Below, in pieces: positions 8,024 to 16,960 of a stretch of DNA of 64,000 bases. Below the pieces are notes generated by a model that was given only the letters and a program-made list of their open reading frames with translations, was not told the origin of the DNA and ran no database searches. Made by a program: the position numbers and the translations under genes. Every line of letters begins with the position of its first letter. Position 1 is the first letter of the stretch. The stretch is from Dethiobacter alkaliphilus. Its GTDB lineage: Bacteria; Bacillota; Dethiobacteria; DTU022; UBA8154. The stretch spans positions 1 through 64,000 of the forward strand of contig JAENYV010000004.1 of assembly GCA_016841605.1 (NCBI GenBank). Reading direction: 5' to 3'.

Positions 8024-9607
8024 ATGAGTTTGAGTAAAGGCATTAACGCTTCCAACACTACTTTAACGAGGAACAGAACACCGGGGAGTATATCTCCTTT
8101 CTCGGGTCTTTGCAGCACTTGTTTGGAAGGCTGCCCGGGACTGTGTGAGGTCGGTAAATCTGCTTATCGCGGGAGGGAAGTTATCTACCCGCAACCGTAC
8201 GGAACTACGACTTTTGCATCCGAAAAGGATTATCCGGTGGATTTTTCTCACTTTAATATTATGGGGAGTGCTGTTGGGGCGTACGGTATGGAAGCGGACA
8301 GCAGCAAAGCTATTTTTCATGCCGTTGATACGGGTGTTTCAATCGGTAAAAATGATAAGATCAAGCTTAAATTTCCTGTTGTTATTCCGGGAATGGGTTC
8401 CACAAAAGTTGCCGCGGATAACTGGGAAGGATTGGCAGCAGGTGCTGCTCTTTCCGGAGTTATGATTGTGATTGGTGAAAATGTTTGCGGTATGGACTCC
8501 GAATCGGAGATGAAAAATGGGAGAGTAGTAAAGTCTCCGCAATTGATTAGAAGAATAGAGAGTTTTCGCCGCTGGTACGACGGATACGGTGTTATCGCCG
8601 TGCAGTCTAACGTTGAAGATACCGGTTTTGGCGTTTTTGAATATGCTCTGGGGGAACTGGGTGTTGAGGCTGTAGAACTAAAATGGGGTCAGGGAGCCAA
8701 ATCTATCGGAGGAGAAGTAAAAATTACCCAACTTGAAAAAGCACTTGAACTGAGCCGGAGAGGTTATCTTGTCTATCCCGACCCGGAAGATCCCACTGTT
8801 CAGGATCTCTTTAAAAAAGGAGTTATCCGGGAGTTTGAACGCCATTCACGTATCGGCATGGTCGAAGGAGAAGCTTTCATTCGCAAGGTAGAGGAACTTC
8901 GCAAATTGGGTGCCAAGTATGTTTTCCTCAAAACCGGCGCCTACAGGCCTCGTGATCTGGCTCTTGCCGTTAAACTGGCATCTGAGGCGGGAGTAGATCT
9001 CCTGACGATCGATGGTGCCGGCGGGGGAACAGGTATGAGCCCCTGGAGAATGATGAATGAGTGGGGTGTTCCCACTGTTTACCTGGCTGTTCTCTGTCGT
9101 CAATACATGAACATCCTGGATCAAAATAAGAAATATACTCCTCCTGTAGCTCTGGCCGGTGGAATTACGTTGGAAGATCACATTTTCAAAGCACTTGCCC
9201 TGGGAGCACCTTATTTTAAACTGGCCGGTATGGCCCGGGCTCCTCTAACGGCAGTAATGGTCGGAAATACGTTGGATAAAATGGTCAAGGAAGGCAAAGT
9301 CCCGTCGAATCTGGCGGATAAATACGGGTCTACGGAAGAAGAACTTTTTACCTACGCTTACAGTTTAAAGGAGCGGTTGGGAGATAGCTATGCCGATCTG
9401 CCTCCGGGAGCTCTGGCTCTTTACACTTATTTTGAAAGGATTACTACCGGGCTGCAACAGTTAATGTGCGGTGCAAGGAAATTTTCTCTGGAACATCTGC
9501 AAAGAGACGATATCGCTGCATTAACAGAAGAGGCAGCCCGTGCAACAGGCATCAAGTATGTTCTTGAAATGGATTCCCAGGAGGCGGAAGAGATCCTGAG
9601 AAGTTAA
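8024..9607 (+). CDS. FMN-binding glutamate synthase-like protein, paralog 1
   Basis: A 527-residue protein homologous to the FMN/Fe-S synthase domain of glutamate synthase (GltB domain 2), but with no glutaminase domain and no GXGXG domain. The FMN barrel is seen from ELKWGQGAKSIGGEVK through KTGAYRPRDLA and DGAGGGTGMSPWRMMNEWGVP to ALAGGITLEDHIFKALALGAP. The N-terminus has a four-cysteine motif, C-x2-C-x3-C-x3-C (residues 27-38), that could hold an Fe-S cluster; another conserved Cys is in LMCGARKF. It has its own strong promoter and lies between two iclR genes. The substrate is unknown. True glutamate synthase activity would need ammonia or a separate amidotransferase. Confidence 0.85.
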   Translation: MSLSKGINASNTTLTRNRTPGSISPFSGLCSTCLEGCPGLCEVGKSAYRGREVIYPQPYGTTTFASEKDYPVDFSHFNIMGSAVGAYGMEADSSKAIFHAVDTGVSIGKNDKIKLKFPVVIPGMGSTKVAADNWEGLAAGAALSGVMIVIGENVCGMDSESEMKNGRVVKSPQLIRRIESFRRWYDGYGVIAVQSNVEDTGFGVFEYALGELGVEAVELKWGQGAKSIGGEVKITQLEKALELSRRGYLVYPDPEDPTVQDLFKKGVIREFERHSRIGMVEGEAFIRKVEELRKLGAKYVFLKTGAYRPRDLALAVKLASEAGVDLLTIDGAGGGTGMSPWRMMNEWGVPTVYLAVLCRQYMNILDQNKKYTPPVALAGGITLEDHIFKALALGAPYFKLAGMARAPLTAVMVGNTLDKMVKEGKVPSNLADKYGSTEEELFTYAYSLKERLGDSYADLPPGALALYTYFERITTGLQQLMCGARKFSLEHLQRDDIAALTEEAARATGIKYVLEMDSQEAEEILRS

Positions 9608-9648
9608 TTTATGTCTGACCTCCGGGAACCCTATTAGGAGGGTTTAGC

Positions 9649-10449
9649 ATGGGAGAAACTGTGAAAAGCCATGTCACCGAAAAAGTAGTTCAATCTGTAG
9701 AGAGAACACTCCGTATTATGGAATTTATGGCATCCAGAGGTTCTCCCATGTCGTTGGGGGAAATAAGCAGTAATCTTGATTTAAAGCTTAGCACCGCCCA
9801 TCGGCTATTAAAAACGTTGATACTAAAAGGTTTTGCTGAACAAGATATAACTACCGGAAAGTACAAGCTGGGTATTAAAACGTTTTTGATCGGAAATACG
9901 GCTCTTTATAATCTTGATATCCGTGCCGTGGCAAGACCTTTTCTTGAAAAATTGGTAGAGACATTTAATGAAACGGCAAATTTGGCGGTTTTAGACCAGT
10001 TAGATGTTATCTATATCGACCAGATTGAGTCTCAAAAAATGGTTAAGATGCTCGCCAGGCTCGGCAGCAAAATTCCGGCCTATACAAATGCTGTGGGAAA
10101 GGTGCTTTTAGCCGGCTTAAGTAGTAGTGAATTAACTACTTATTTTAAAAATAACCAGTTTCAATTATTAACGAAAAAAACGGTTATTTCTTTTGAACAA
10201 TTTAAAAAAGAATTGGAGACGATTAAAAAACAGGGCTATGCCCTGGACCTGGAGGAAACAGACGAGGGGATAACTTGCGCGGCCTCGGCAATTTATAATC
10301 ACATGGGCAGAGTCATTGCGGCTCTCGGTGTTTCCGGTCCCAGCCATCGTATGAGAATATATTTTGAAAAAAAGGATCTCATTAATTCATTAAAAGAAGC
10401 TGCAAATGGGATTTCTTTCAAGCTGGGTTATCAAAGTTTCTCGAGATAA
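9649..10449 (+). CDS. IclR-family transcriptional regulator (second copy)
   Basis: A 266-residue protein with an N-terminal winged HTH (LGEISSNLDLKLSTAHRLLKTL, residues 25-50) and an IclR ligand domain. It shares extended stretches with the first copy (RPFLEKLVETFNETANLAVLD compares with RPYLEELVEKCNETANLAVLD). It starts 41 bases after the FMN protein with an AGGAGGG site, so it is probably in that transcript, and a terminator follows it. It may regulate the NuoE promoter just downstream or its own operon; both are inference. Confidence 0.92.
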   Translation: MGETVKSHVTEKVVQSVERTLRIMEFMASRGSPMSLGEISSNLDLKLSTAHRLLKTLILKGFAEQDITTGKYKLGIKTFLIGNTALYNLDIRAVARPFLEKLVETFNETANLAVLDQLDVIYIDQIESQKMVKMLARLGSKIPAYTNAVGKVLLAGLSSSELTTYFKNNQFQLLTKKTVISFEQFKKELETIKKQGYALDLEETDEGITCAASAIYNHMGRVIAALGVSGPSHRMRIYFEKKDLINSLKEAANGISFKLGYQSFSR

Positions 10450-10477
10450 TCGACTCAAAAAAGCTTTGAACAATATA

Positions 10478-10506
10478 AAGGACCTGTAAAAGGGTCCTTT
10501 TTTTAT
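10478..10506 (+). terminator. Rho-independent terminator
   Basis: The arms AAAGGACC and GGGTCCTTT flank a short A-rich loop and are followed by seven T. It separates the iclR transcript from the NuoE-like operon promoter. Confidence 0.85.
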
Positions 10507-10519
10507 GTTTCTGAAGTTG

Positions 10520-10548
10520 TTGACAGTGTTTTTCTCCATGGTTATAAT
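10520..10548 (+). promoter_or_regulatory. Consensus promoter of the NuoEFG-like/FMN operon
   Basis: TTGACA (10520-10525) and TATAAT (10543-10548) are 17 bases apart, a full sigma-A consensus. About 90 bases of leader follow, with a small hairpin (CATTTCTC/GGAAATG, about 10577-10597), before the gene starting at 10639. Confidence 0.85.
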
Positions 10549-10638
10549 AAAGGAAGCCTTTCCACAATATGAAAAGCATTTCTCTCTGAGGGAAATGGCA
10601 TTTTTTATAAAAACTTTTTTCAAAATTGAGGTGAAAAA

Positions 10639-11202
10639 ATGGAAGAAAAATATCAGGATGAATTTGAAGAGTTTTTGAAAGCATTGGAAAACGGAGAGGT
10701 AACTGCCGAATATGACGGGAAAGAGATTTCGGAGGCAGTGTGTCCGGCCAATGGTTCAGGGAAGGGAGATAATAACGAAGAAAATAATTCCATTGTTTCT
10801 TTGCTGCAGGAGATCCAGAAAGAACATCATTATCTACCCGCAGATGTTTTAAAAGAAGTGGCTGAGAAAAGAAACATACCGCTCATGGATATTTACAGTG
10901 TAGCTACCTTTTATAAGTCTTTCAGCCTTGAACCTGTCGGAAAACATAAAATTGTCTGTTGTTCAGGTACCGCATGTCATGTGAGGGGAGGCAAGAAGAT
11001 TACCGGTGAAATATCTCGTTTGCTGAAAATAAAACCTGGTGAGACTTCGAAGGACAGGCTATTCTCGCTGGAGACGGTAAGCTGCCTGGGGGCCTGTGCC
11101 CTGGCCCCGCTTGTGGTCGTTGATGGAGAGTACTGTGGGAATATGGCGACTTCCCGTATTGAATCATTTTTAGAAGAGCGTCTTCCCCTGCAGAAAGAAT
11201 AG
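10639..11202 (+). CDS. NuoE/HydC-like [2Fe-2S] thioredoxin-fold subunit
   Basis: A 187-residue homolog of the 24-kDa NADH dehydrogenase subunit (NuoE) and of subunits of NAD-linked hydrogenases and formate dehydrogenases. The four cluster ligands are seen as C-x4-C (CCSGTACHV) and C-x3-C (SCLGACALAP). An N-terminal extension of about 45 acidic residues precedes the family domain. It is the first gene of an operon with a NuoF-like, a short NuoG-like and an FMN glutamate-synthase-like gene. It should relay electrons to or from the NuoF flavin. No hydrogenase or complex I membrane genes are nearby. Confidence 0.9.
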   Translation: MEEKYQDEFEEFLKALENGEVTAEYDGKEISEAVCPANGSGKGDNNEENNSIVSLLQEIQKEHHYLPADVLKEVAEKRNIPLMDIYSVATFYKSFSLEPVGKHKIVCCSGTACHVRGGKKITGEISRLLKIKPGETSKDRLFSLETVSCLGACALAPLVVVDGEYCGNMATSRIESFLEERLPLQKE

Positions 11203-11298
11203 ACTCAACCTAAATCTTAAGTCCATGAATAAACGATTTGTGACAAAAACGGAACTGGGAAATATTGAAATCAGTCCGTTGCGGAAGGAGACCTGTCC

Positions 11299-13164
11299 AT
11301 GAGTTTATCCGGAATAAAAATTAAAGACCAGGAAGATTTAAATCGTCTTCAAAATGTTTTAAAAAAAAGAAGAAATGATGAGGAGTGTTCCGTTGCTATC
11401 TGCGGGGGAACTGGATGTCACAGCTCCGGATCTGAAAAAGTAAGGGAAGCTTTTCAAAGATACCTGGAAAGAAATGATCCGGAAGGAAAAATTAAGCTGC
11501 GTCTGACCGGGTGTCAGGGGCTCTGTGAACGGGGACCTCTGGTTGTTATTTTCCCCCAGGAAATTTTTTATCAAAAAGTAAGCGTTGACGATGTTGAAGA
11601 GATTATCGAAAAAACGGTCCTAAACGGAGAAATTTTGGAAAGGCTGCTTTTCACTGATCCCATAAGTGGAGAAAAGTATACTTATTCGCGGGAAATTCCA
11701 TTTTTACAAAAACAGAAACGTCTTCTCCTGGGTAACAACCGGCTGATAGAACCCACCAGCATTATGGATTATATTTCTCTTGGCGGCTACGGAGCTCTTG
11801 CGGGAGCGCTTACGAAAATGACAGGTGAAGAGATTATTCAGGAAATTAGTTATGCACTTTTAAGAGGACGAGGCGGAGCCGGATTTCCCACAGGGCAAAA
11901 GTGGAAAGAGTGTTATGAAGCAGTATCGGATGAAAAGTATATAATTTGTAATGCAGATGAAGGGGATCCCGGTGCTTTTATGGATAGAAGTTTGCTGGAG
12001 GGCAATCCCCATCTGGTTTTGGAAGGTTTGATCATCGGAGGGTACGCCGTTGGTGCCGGGGAAGGAATTGTTTATGTCCGGGCGGAGTATCCGATTGCAG
12101 TACAAAATATAAATAACGCCATTAAGCAGGCAGAAAAGCTGGGCTTATTAGGAGAAAATATCCTCGGCAGCGGCTTTAATTTTCATGTTCGGGTTGTTAC
12201 AGGTGCGGGAGCTTTCGTTTGCGGAGAAACATCCGCTCTTGTGGAGGCGGTTTACGGGAGAGTGGGAGAACCCAGACAAAAGCCTCCACATCTCGCTGAA
12301 CAGGGATATATGAATAAGCCGACAGTTGTCAATAATGTGGAATCTCTGGCCAATGTTACAGTTATTATCCGTGATGGGGCGGAACGTTACAGACAGGTAG
12401 GGACGGAAAAATCCAAAGGGACAAAAATTTTTTCACTAGTAGGGAAAGTAAACAATACCGGTCTGGTTGAGGTACCTCTCGGAATGAGTTTAAGGGAGAT
12501 TATTTTTGAAATAGGAGGGGGCGTTCAAGGAGGAAAAGAGTTTAAGGCGGTACAAACAGGGGGGCCTTCAGGCGGATGCATTCCTGAGTCCCTTTTGGAC
12601 ATGCCTACGGATTTTGACGAACTGGCTTCTGCCGGGTCAATGATGGGTTCCGGAGGCATGATTGTTATGGATGAAGATACCTGCATGGTGGATATTGCCC
12701 GGTATTTTTTAAATTTCTTAAAGGAAGAATCCTGTGGTCGTTGTTTCTCCTGCCGGGAGGGAATTAGCAGGATGCTTGAAATAGTTGAAGACATTTCCAG
12801 AGGGAGAAGCTCACTTGAACAATTGGAGCTTCTCATGGAGCTGGCTGATGTAGTTCAGGATTCAACGATGTGCGGCCTGGGGCAAACATCGGCTAATCCG
12901 GTCCTTTCCACTATTCGTTATTTTAAAGATGAGTATCTGGCCCATATTCTGGAGAAAAGGTGCCCGGCAGGAGTTTGCCATGATTTAATATCTTTTAGTA
13001 TTGATAAGGATCTCTGCACCGGATGCGGAGCCTGCGCTAAAAAATGTCCATCGAAAGCAATCGAAGGTGTGATAAAACAAGCTCATATGATTAATTTGCA
13101 GAAATGTACAAAGTGCGGGATTTGTTTTGAGATCTGCAAATTTGGTGCTGTGCAGAAAAGTTAG
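11299..13164 (+). CDS. NuoF/HydB-like NADH-binding flavoprotein subunit
   Basis: A 621-residue diaphorase subunit. Domains in order: a thioredoxin-like [2Fe-2S] domain (CGGTGC and CQGLC, residues 35-80), the FMN/NADH domain (RGRGGAGFPTGQKW and NADEGDPGAFMDRS), an SLBB domain, the NuoF [4Fe-4S] site (ESCGRCFSCREG plus MCGLG), and a C-terminal 2[4Fe-4S] ferredoxin (CTGCGACAKKC and CTKCGICFEIC). This is the HydB-type build of bifurcating hydrogenases and NAD-dependent formate dehydrogenases. It should exchange hydride with NAD(H). Its partner here is not a hydrogenase but an FMN glutamate-synthase-like protein. Confidence 0.93.
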   Translation: MSLSGIKIKDQEDLNRLQNVLKKRRNDEECSVAICGGTGCHSSGSEKVREAFQRYLERNDPEGKIKLRLTGCQGLCERGPLVVIFPQEIFYQKVSVDDVEEIIEKTVLNGEILERLLFTDPISGEKYTYSREIPFLQKQKRLLLGNNRLIEPTSIMDYISLGGYGALAGALTKMTGEEIIQEISYALLRGRGGAGFPTGQKWKECYEAVSDEKYIICNADEGDPGAFMDRSLLEGNPHLVLEGLIIGGYAVGAGEGIVYVRAEYPIAVQNINNAIKQAEKLGLLGENILGSGFNFHVRVVTGAGAFVCGETSALVEAVYGRVGEPRQKPPHLAEQGYMNKPTVVNNVESLANVTVIIRDGAERYRQVGTEKSKGTKIFSLVGKVNNTGLVEVPLGMSLREIIFEIGGGVQGGKEFKAVQTGGPSGGCIPESLLDMPTDFDELASAGSMMGSGGMIVMDEDTCMVDIARYFLNFLKEESCGRCFSCREGISRMLEIVEDISRGRSSLEQLELLMELADVVQDSTMCGLGQTSANPVLSTIRYFKDEYLAHILEKRCPAGVCHDLISFSIDKDLCTGCGACAKKCPSKAIEGVIKQAHMINLQKCTKCGICFEICKFGAVQKS

Positions 13165-13184
13165 AAAGAAAGGGAGGTGTTAAA

Positions 13185-13862
13185 ATGGTCAATCTAACGC
13201 TCAATGGGCTGGAGATCACTGTGGAGAAGGGGACAACCTTGCTTGAAGCAGCAAAATTTTATGGGATTGAAATTCCAACGCTGTGTTATGACGAGGCTTT
13301 AAGCCCTTATGGGGCCTGTCGGCTTTGCCTGGTGGAAGTGAGCAAACCCGGTGGCCGTTCCAAGTTAGTTAGTTCCTGTACATATCCTGCTATGGAGGGA
13401 TTGGTTGTCAGGACCCATTCTGAAAGGGTCATGAAAGCGAGAAGGTTGTTGATTGAACTCTATTTGGCGACCTGTCCTTCATCTAAGACCATTCAGGATC
13501 TGGCTTCCAAATATCATGTTACCAAAGTACGTTTTACTCAGAAGCACGAAGATTGTATTTTATGTGGACTTTGTGTCCGCATGTGTGAAGAGCAGATGCA
13601 GGCAAAAGCTATCGGTTTTGTAAACAGGGGAGCAGAAAGGCGCATTTCGACACCTTTTGACGCAAAATCGGATGAATGCAGACTTTGTGGCGGATGTATA
13701 TACATCTGTCCGGCTTGCCGGTTAAGGTGTCAGGGACCAAATGAAGAAAGTCCGGTTTGCAATGCCTGTCTGAATCTTTCCCCTCCCTGTCTTGATCAGT
13801 ATGATGATGCCATGTGTTATATGGATCCCTGTGTAGCTTGTGAACTTAAAATACAGAAATGA
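13185..13862 (+). CDS. Short NuoG-like Fe-S protein
   Basis: A 225-residue protein matching only the N-terminal Fe-S part of NuoG/HydA. A plant-type [2Fe-2S] domain (residues 1-80: CYDEALSPYGACRLC then SCTYP) is followed by two [4Fe-4S] motifs (CILCGLCVRMC and CRLCGGCIYIC) and an extra Cys-rich tail (CNACLNL, CVACELK). The usual His-x3-Cys-x2-Cys cluster stretch is reduced to ATCPSS, so that cluster is probably missing. There is no molybdopterin or H-cluster domain. It starts 21 bases after the NuoF-like gene and probably wires it to the FMN partner encoded next. Confidence 0.85.
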   Translation: MVNLTLNGLEITVEKGTTLLEAAKFYGIEIPTLCYDEALSPYGACRLCLVEVSKPGGRSKLVSSCTYPAMEGLVVRTHSERVMKARRLLIELYLATCPSSKTIQDLASKYHVTKVRFTQKHEDCILCGLCVRMCEEQMQAKAIGFVNRGAERRISTPFDAKSDECRLCGGCIYICPACRLRCQGPNEESPVCNACLNLSPPCLDQYDDAMCYMDPCVACELKIQK

Positions 13863-13895
13863 AAAAATGTTTTTATACAGAGAGGAGATAAATAA

Positions 13896-15479
13896 ATGAG
13901 TTATTCCAGGATGAATGCGTCAGCGGCAACTCTGACCAAAAATCGTACCGAAGGAGCGGTAAGCCCCTTTAGCGGTATGTGCGTAACTTGTGTGGACGGG
14001 TGTGTCGGTATGTGCGAAATCGGAAAATCCGCCTACCGGGGACATGAAACGATCTATCCTCAACCTTTTGGTATTATCACCACCGCTTCGGAAAAAAATT
14101 ACCCAGTAGATTATTCGCATTTTTCTATTATGGGTACTGCTGTCGGCGCTCATGGGATTGCCCCCGACAGCGATTTGGCAATTTTTCCTAATGTTAAGCT
14201 GGAGACCAAAGTGGGCCGCGGCGACGGGATCAAGTTAAAACTTCCCTTTGTAATTCCCGGTATTGGCTCCACCGATGTGGCCAAGAACAACTGGGATGGA
14301 TTGGCCATCGGTTCGGCACTGGCCGGAACAATCCTGACCATTGGAGAGAATGTCGTCGGTATGGATGAGAATTCGGTTATTGAAGACGGACGTATTGTCA
14401 GCACCGTTGATCTTGCCCGAAGAGTACGGCTCTTCCAGGATTGGCAGCGGGACGGGTACGGTGCCATTGTTGTACAGGCCAATGTAGAGGATACCAGGCT
14501 GGGAGTGCAGGAATATGCGGTCAACGAGCTTGGGGTTGAGGTAGTGGAGTTAAAGTGGGGACAGGGAGCGAAGGATATCGGCGGCGAGGTCAAGATAAAA
14601 AGTCTGGAAAAGGCACAGATGTTGAAAAAGCGCGGTTATGTCGTCCTGCCGGACCCGGAAAACCCCGCGGTCATAAAAGCTTTTCAAAAGGGTTCTTTTA
14701 AAGAATTCGAACGTCACTCCCGTGTGGGGATGGTTGAGCTGGAATCTTTCCTGCAAAGAGTCGAGGAGCTGCGCAGGGCAGGGGCCAAATATGTTTTCCT
14801 AAAAACAGGTGCATACCGTCCTGCGGATCTGGCCCGTGCGGTTAAATTTGCTTCCCTGGCTAAAATCGATATGCTGACCGTAGACGGAGCAGGCGGGGGG
14901 ACAGGGATGAGCCCATGGAGGATGATGAACGAGTGGGGAGTTCCCGTCGTGGAGCTGCATTCCCTTCTCTACCGGTACTGCCGTAAACTTGCCGACAAGG
15001 GAGAGTATGTTCCCGACATAGCTCTGGCGGGAGGTTTCACATTGGAGGATCAGATCTATAAGGGGCTGGCTCTGGGAGCTCCCTTTGTCAAGCTGATCGG
15101 AATGGCCCGTTCTCCCATCGCGGCAGCGATGGTGGGGAAAACAATTGGCAAGAGGATTGGGGATGGCAAGATTCCTGTTTATGTGGAGCGTTTCGGAAAT
15201 ACGGTGGAAGAGATATTTGTCACTGCCTCCGGACTGAAAGACGAACTGGGAGAGAGTGCTTTCAATGATGTGCCTCCCGGAGCTTTGGGGCTGTATACCT
15301 ATTATGAGCGTCTGGCCCAGGGATTAAAACAGTTGATGTGCGGCAGCCGGAAGTTTGCCCTTGATTATATTTCCAGAGATGATTTGGCTGCCCTGACCAG
15401 GGAAGCAGCCGACATTAGCGGGCTGAATTACGTGATGGACATTGACATGGAAGAAGCGGATAAAATCCTGGAAATTTAG
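13896..15479 (+). CDS. FMN-binding glutamate synthase-like protein, paralog 2
   Basis: A 527-residue paralog of the gene at 8024, with the same length and the same key stretches: N-terminal C-x2-C-x3-C-x3-C (CVTCVDGCVGMC), ELKWGQGAKDIGGEVK, DGAGGGTGMSPWRMMNEWGVP and LMCGSRKF. It is the last gene of the NuoE-NuoF-NuoG-like operon, 34 bases after the NuoG-like gene, and a terminator follows. The context says the FMN barrel is the catalytic end of an NADH- and/or ferredoxin-linked complex. No glutaminase is encoded nearby. The substrate is unknown; N-methylglutamate-synthase-type (MgsC) chemistry is one alternative within the family. Confidence 0.87.
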   Translation: MSYSRMNASAATLTKNRTEGAVSPFSGMCVTCVDGCVGMCEIGKSAYRGHETIYPQPFGIITTASEKNYPVDYSHFSIMGTAVGAHGIAPDSDLAIFPNVKLETKVGRGDGIKLKLPFVIPGIGSTDVAKNNWDGLAIGSALAGTILTIGENVVGMDENSVIEDGRIVSTVDLARRVRLFQDWQRDGYGAIVVQANVEDTRLGVQEYAVNELGVEVVELKWGQGAKDIGGEVKIKSLEKAQMLKKRGYVVLPDPENPAVIKAFQKGSFKEFERHSRVGMVELESFLQRVEELRRAGAKYVFLKTGAYRPADLARAVKFASLAKIDMLTVDGAGGGTGMSPWRMMNEWGVPVVELHSLLYRYCRKLADKGEYVPDIALAGGFTLEDQIYKGLALGAPFVKLIGMARSPIAAAMVGKTIGKRIGDGKIPVYVERFGNTVEEIFVTASGLKDELGESAFNDVPPGALGLYTYYERLAQGLKQLMCGSRKFALDYISRDDLAALTREAADISGLNYVMDIDMEEADKILEI

Positions 15480-15570
15480 GGACACGTTAAAAATTATTGA
15501 GAACGAAAGAAGCAAATATATAAACTTATCGCCTATACAAAATTTCCAATGTGTCCCGAAATTTTTTGAA

Positions 15571-15600
15571 AAAAGCCCTCCGCTAGGAGGGCTTTTTTAT
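15571..15600 (+). terminator. Rho-independent terminator of the NuoEFG-like operon
   Basis: The arms AAGCCCTCC and GGAGGGCTT flank the loop GCTA and are followed by T5-6. It ends the operon before cinA. Confidence 0.9.
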
Positions 15601-15680
15601 ATTTTTTTTAGTATTATAGTTGTTATCTTTACGGTTTTAAGTTATTAATATAGAGAGGAAGATATAGGGAGGGCGAATAA

Positions 15681-16943
15681 TTGCGCTGTGAAATAATTGC
15701 TGTGGGTACTGAGCTGCTTATGGGACAGATAACGAATACAAATGCCAGGGATATCGCCAGGGAACTTCTTTCCCTGGGAGTGGGCGTGTATTACCAGACG
15801 GTAGTGGGAGACAACGAGGAGAGGCTGACAGAGGTGGTAAAGCGAGCTATGGAAAGGGCGGATCTGATTGTTTTTTCCGGGGGGTTGGGTCCTACCGATG
15901 ACGATCTGACACGGGATACGGTGGCCCGGGTCCTGGGTATATCCATGGAAAAAAATGAGGAATGGGAAAAAAAACTGTTGGAGTTCTTTAGCCGTTTTAA
16001 AACGCCATTTGCTGAAAACAACCTGCGACAGACCATGATTCCCCGAGGAGCTTTGATGCTGCCTAATGACAGGGGTACTGCCCCGGGGATTTTTCTGGAA
16101 AAAGGGAGATATACTTTTGTGCTGCTGCCGGGTCCTCCCAGGGAGATGCTTCCCATGTTAAGGGCGCAGGTTATTCCCCTTCTGAAAAAAAAGCTGGAAA
16201 CGAGCGGAGAACTGGCTGTGTTGCAGTCCAGAATTTTACACGTTATTGGGTTGGGAGAATCGTTGCTGGTAGAGAAGCTCAAGGATATTCTTGATACCCA
16301 GGATAATCCTACTATTGCTCCACTCGCCAAAGGGACGGAAGTTCATCTGCGTCTGACTGCACATGGTCGTTTCCCCGGGGAAGTGCAGGCTCTTTTAACA
16401 CAAAAAGCAGAGGAGATTAAGTCTGTTCTCGGGGATTATGTTTACGGAGAAGATGAGGATACCCTGGAACTGGCAGTAGCCCGCCTGCTGAAAGCCAAGG
16501 GAAAAACCTTAGCCTTAGCAGAATCCTGTACTGGCGGCCTGTTAACTCACCGATTGACAAATATTCCCGGAAGCTCTGAATATCTTCTCTCCGGGCTGGT
16601 TACGTACAGTAATGAAGCGAAAGTTAATTTTTTGGGAGTTGATCCCGTCTCCATTCAGTCCAAAGGTGCCGTCAGCGCCGAAGTTGCGGCAGAGATGTCC
16701 GCAGGTGTTCGCCGGGTTTGCGGGGCGGATATTAGTTTAAGCATTACCGGAATAGCCGGTCCTGGAGGAGATACCCCGCAAAAACCGGTGGGTCTAACTT
16801 ATATCTCTCTGGAAGCGGAAAATTTTAGTTTAACACGTAAGTATCAGTTTTGGGGAAGCCGTGTGGAAATCAAGGAAAGAGCCGCACAGGCGGCGTTATA
16901 CCTCCTGCGCCGTTTTCTTCTGGATAAATTAAAGGAGGAGTAA
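15681..16943 (+). CDS. cinA: CinA-family protein (competence/damage-inducible; NMN deamidase domain)
   Basis: A 420-residue two-domain protein. The N-terminal MoeA/COG1058 domain (residues 1-170; GTELLMGQITNTNA, SGGLGPTDDDLTRD) has nucleotide (ADP-ribose) pyrophosphatase activity in the family. The C-terminal CinA/PncC domain (about 255-415; AESCTGGLLTHRLTNIPGSS, ITGIAGPGG) deamidates nicotinamide mononucleotide. The start is TTG at 15681, set by GGGAGGG seven bases upstream. The length is typical. It is a single gene between terminators. Confidence 0.93.
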   Translation: MRCEIIAVGTELLMGQITNTNARDIARELLSLGVGVYYQTVVGDNEERLTEVVKRAMERADLIVFSGGLGPTDDDLTRDTVARVLGISMEKNEEWEKKLLEFFSRFKTPFAENNLRQTMIPRGALMLPNDRGTAPGIFLEKGRYTFVLLPGPPREMLPMLRAQVIPLLKKKLETSGELAVLQSRILHVIGLGESLLVEKLKDILDTQDNPTIAPLAKGTEVHLRLTAHGRFPGEVQALLTQKAEEIKSVLGDYVYGEDEDTLELAVARLLKAKGKTLALAESCTGGLLTHRLTNIPGSSEYLLSGLVTYSNEAKVNFLGVDPVSIQSKGAVSAEVAAEMSAGVRRVCGADISLSITGIAGPGGDTPQKPVGLTYISLEAENFSLTRKYQFWGSRVEIKERAAQAALYLLRRFLLDKLKEE

Positions 16944-16960
16944 ACTACTCTTTGTGATAA

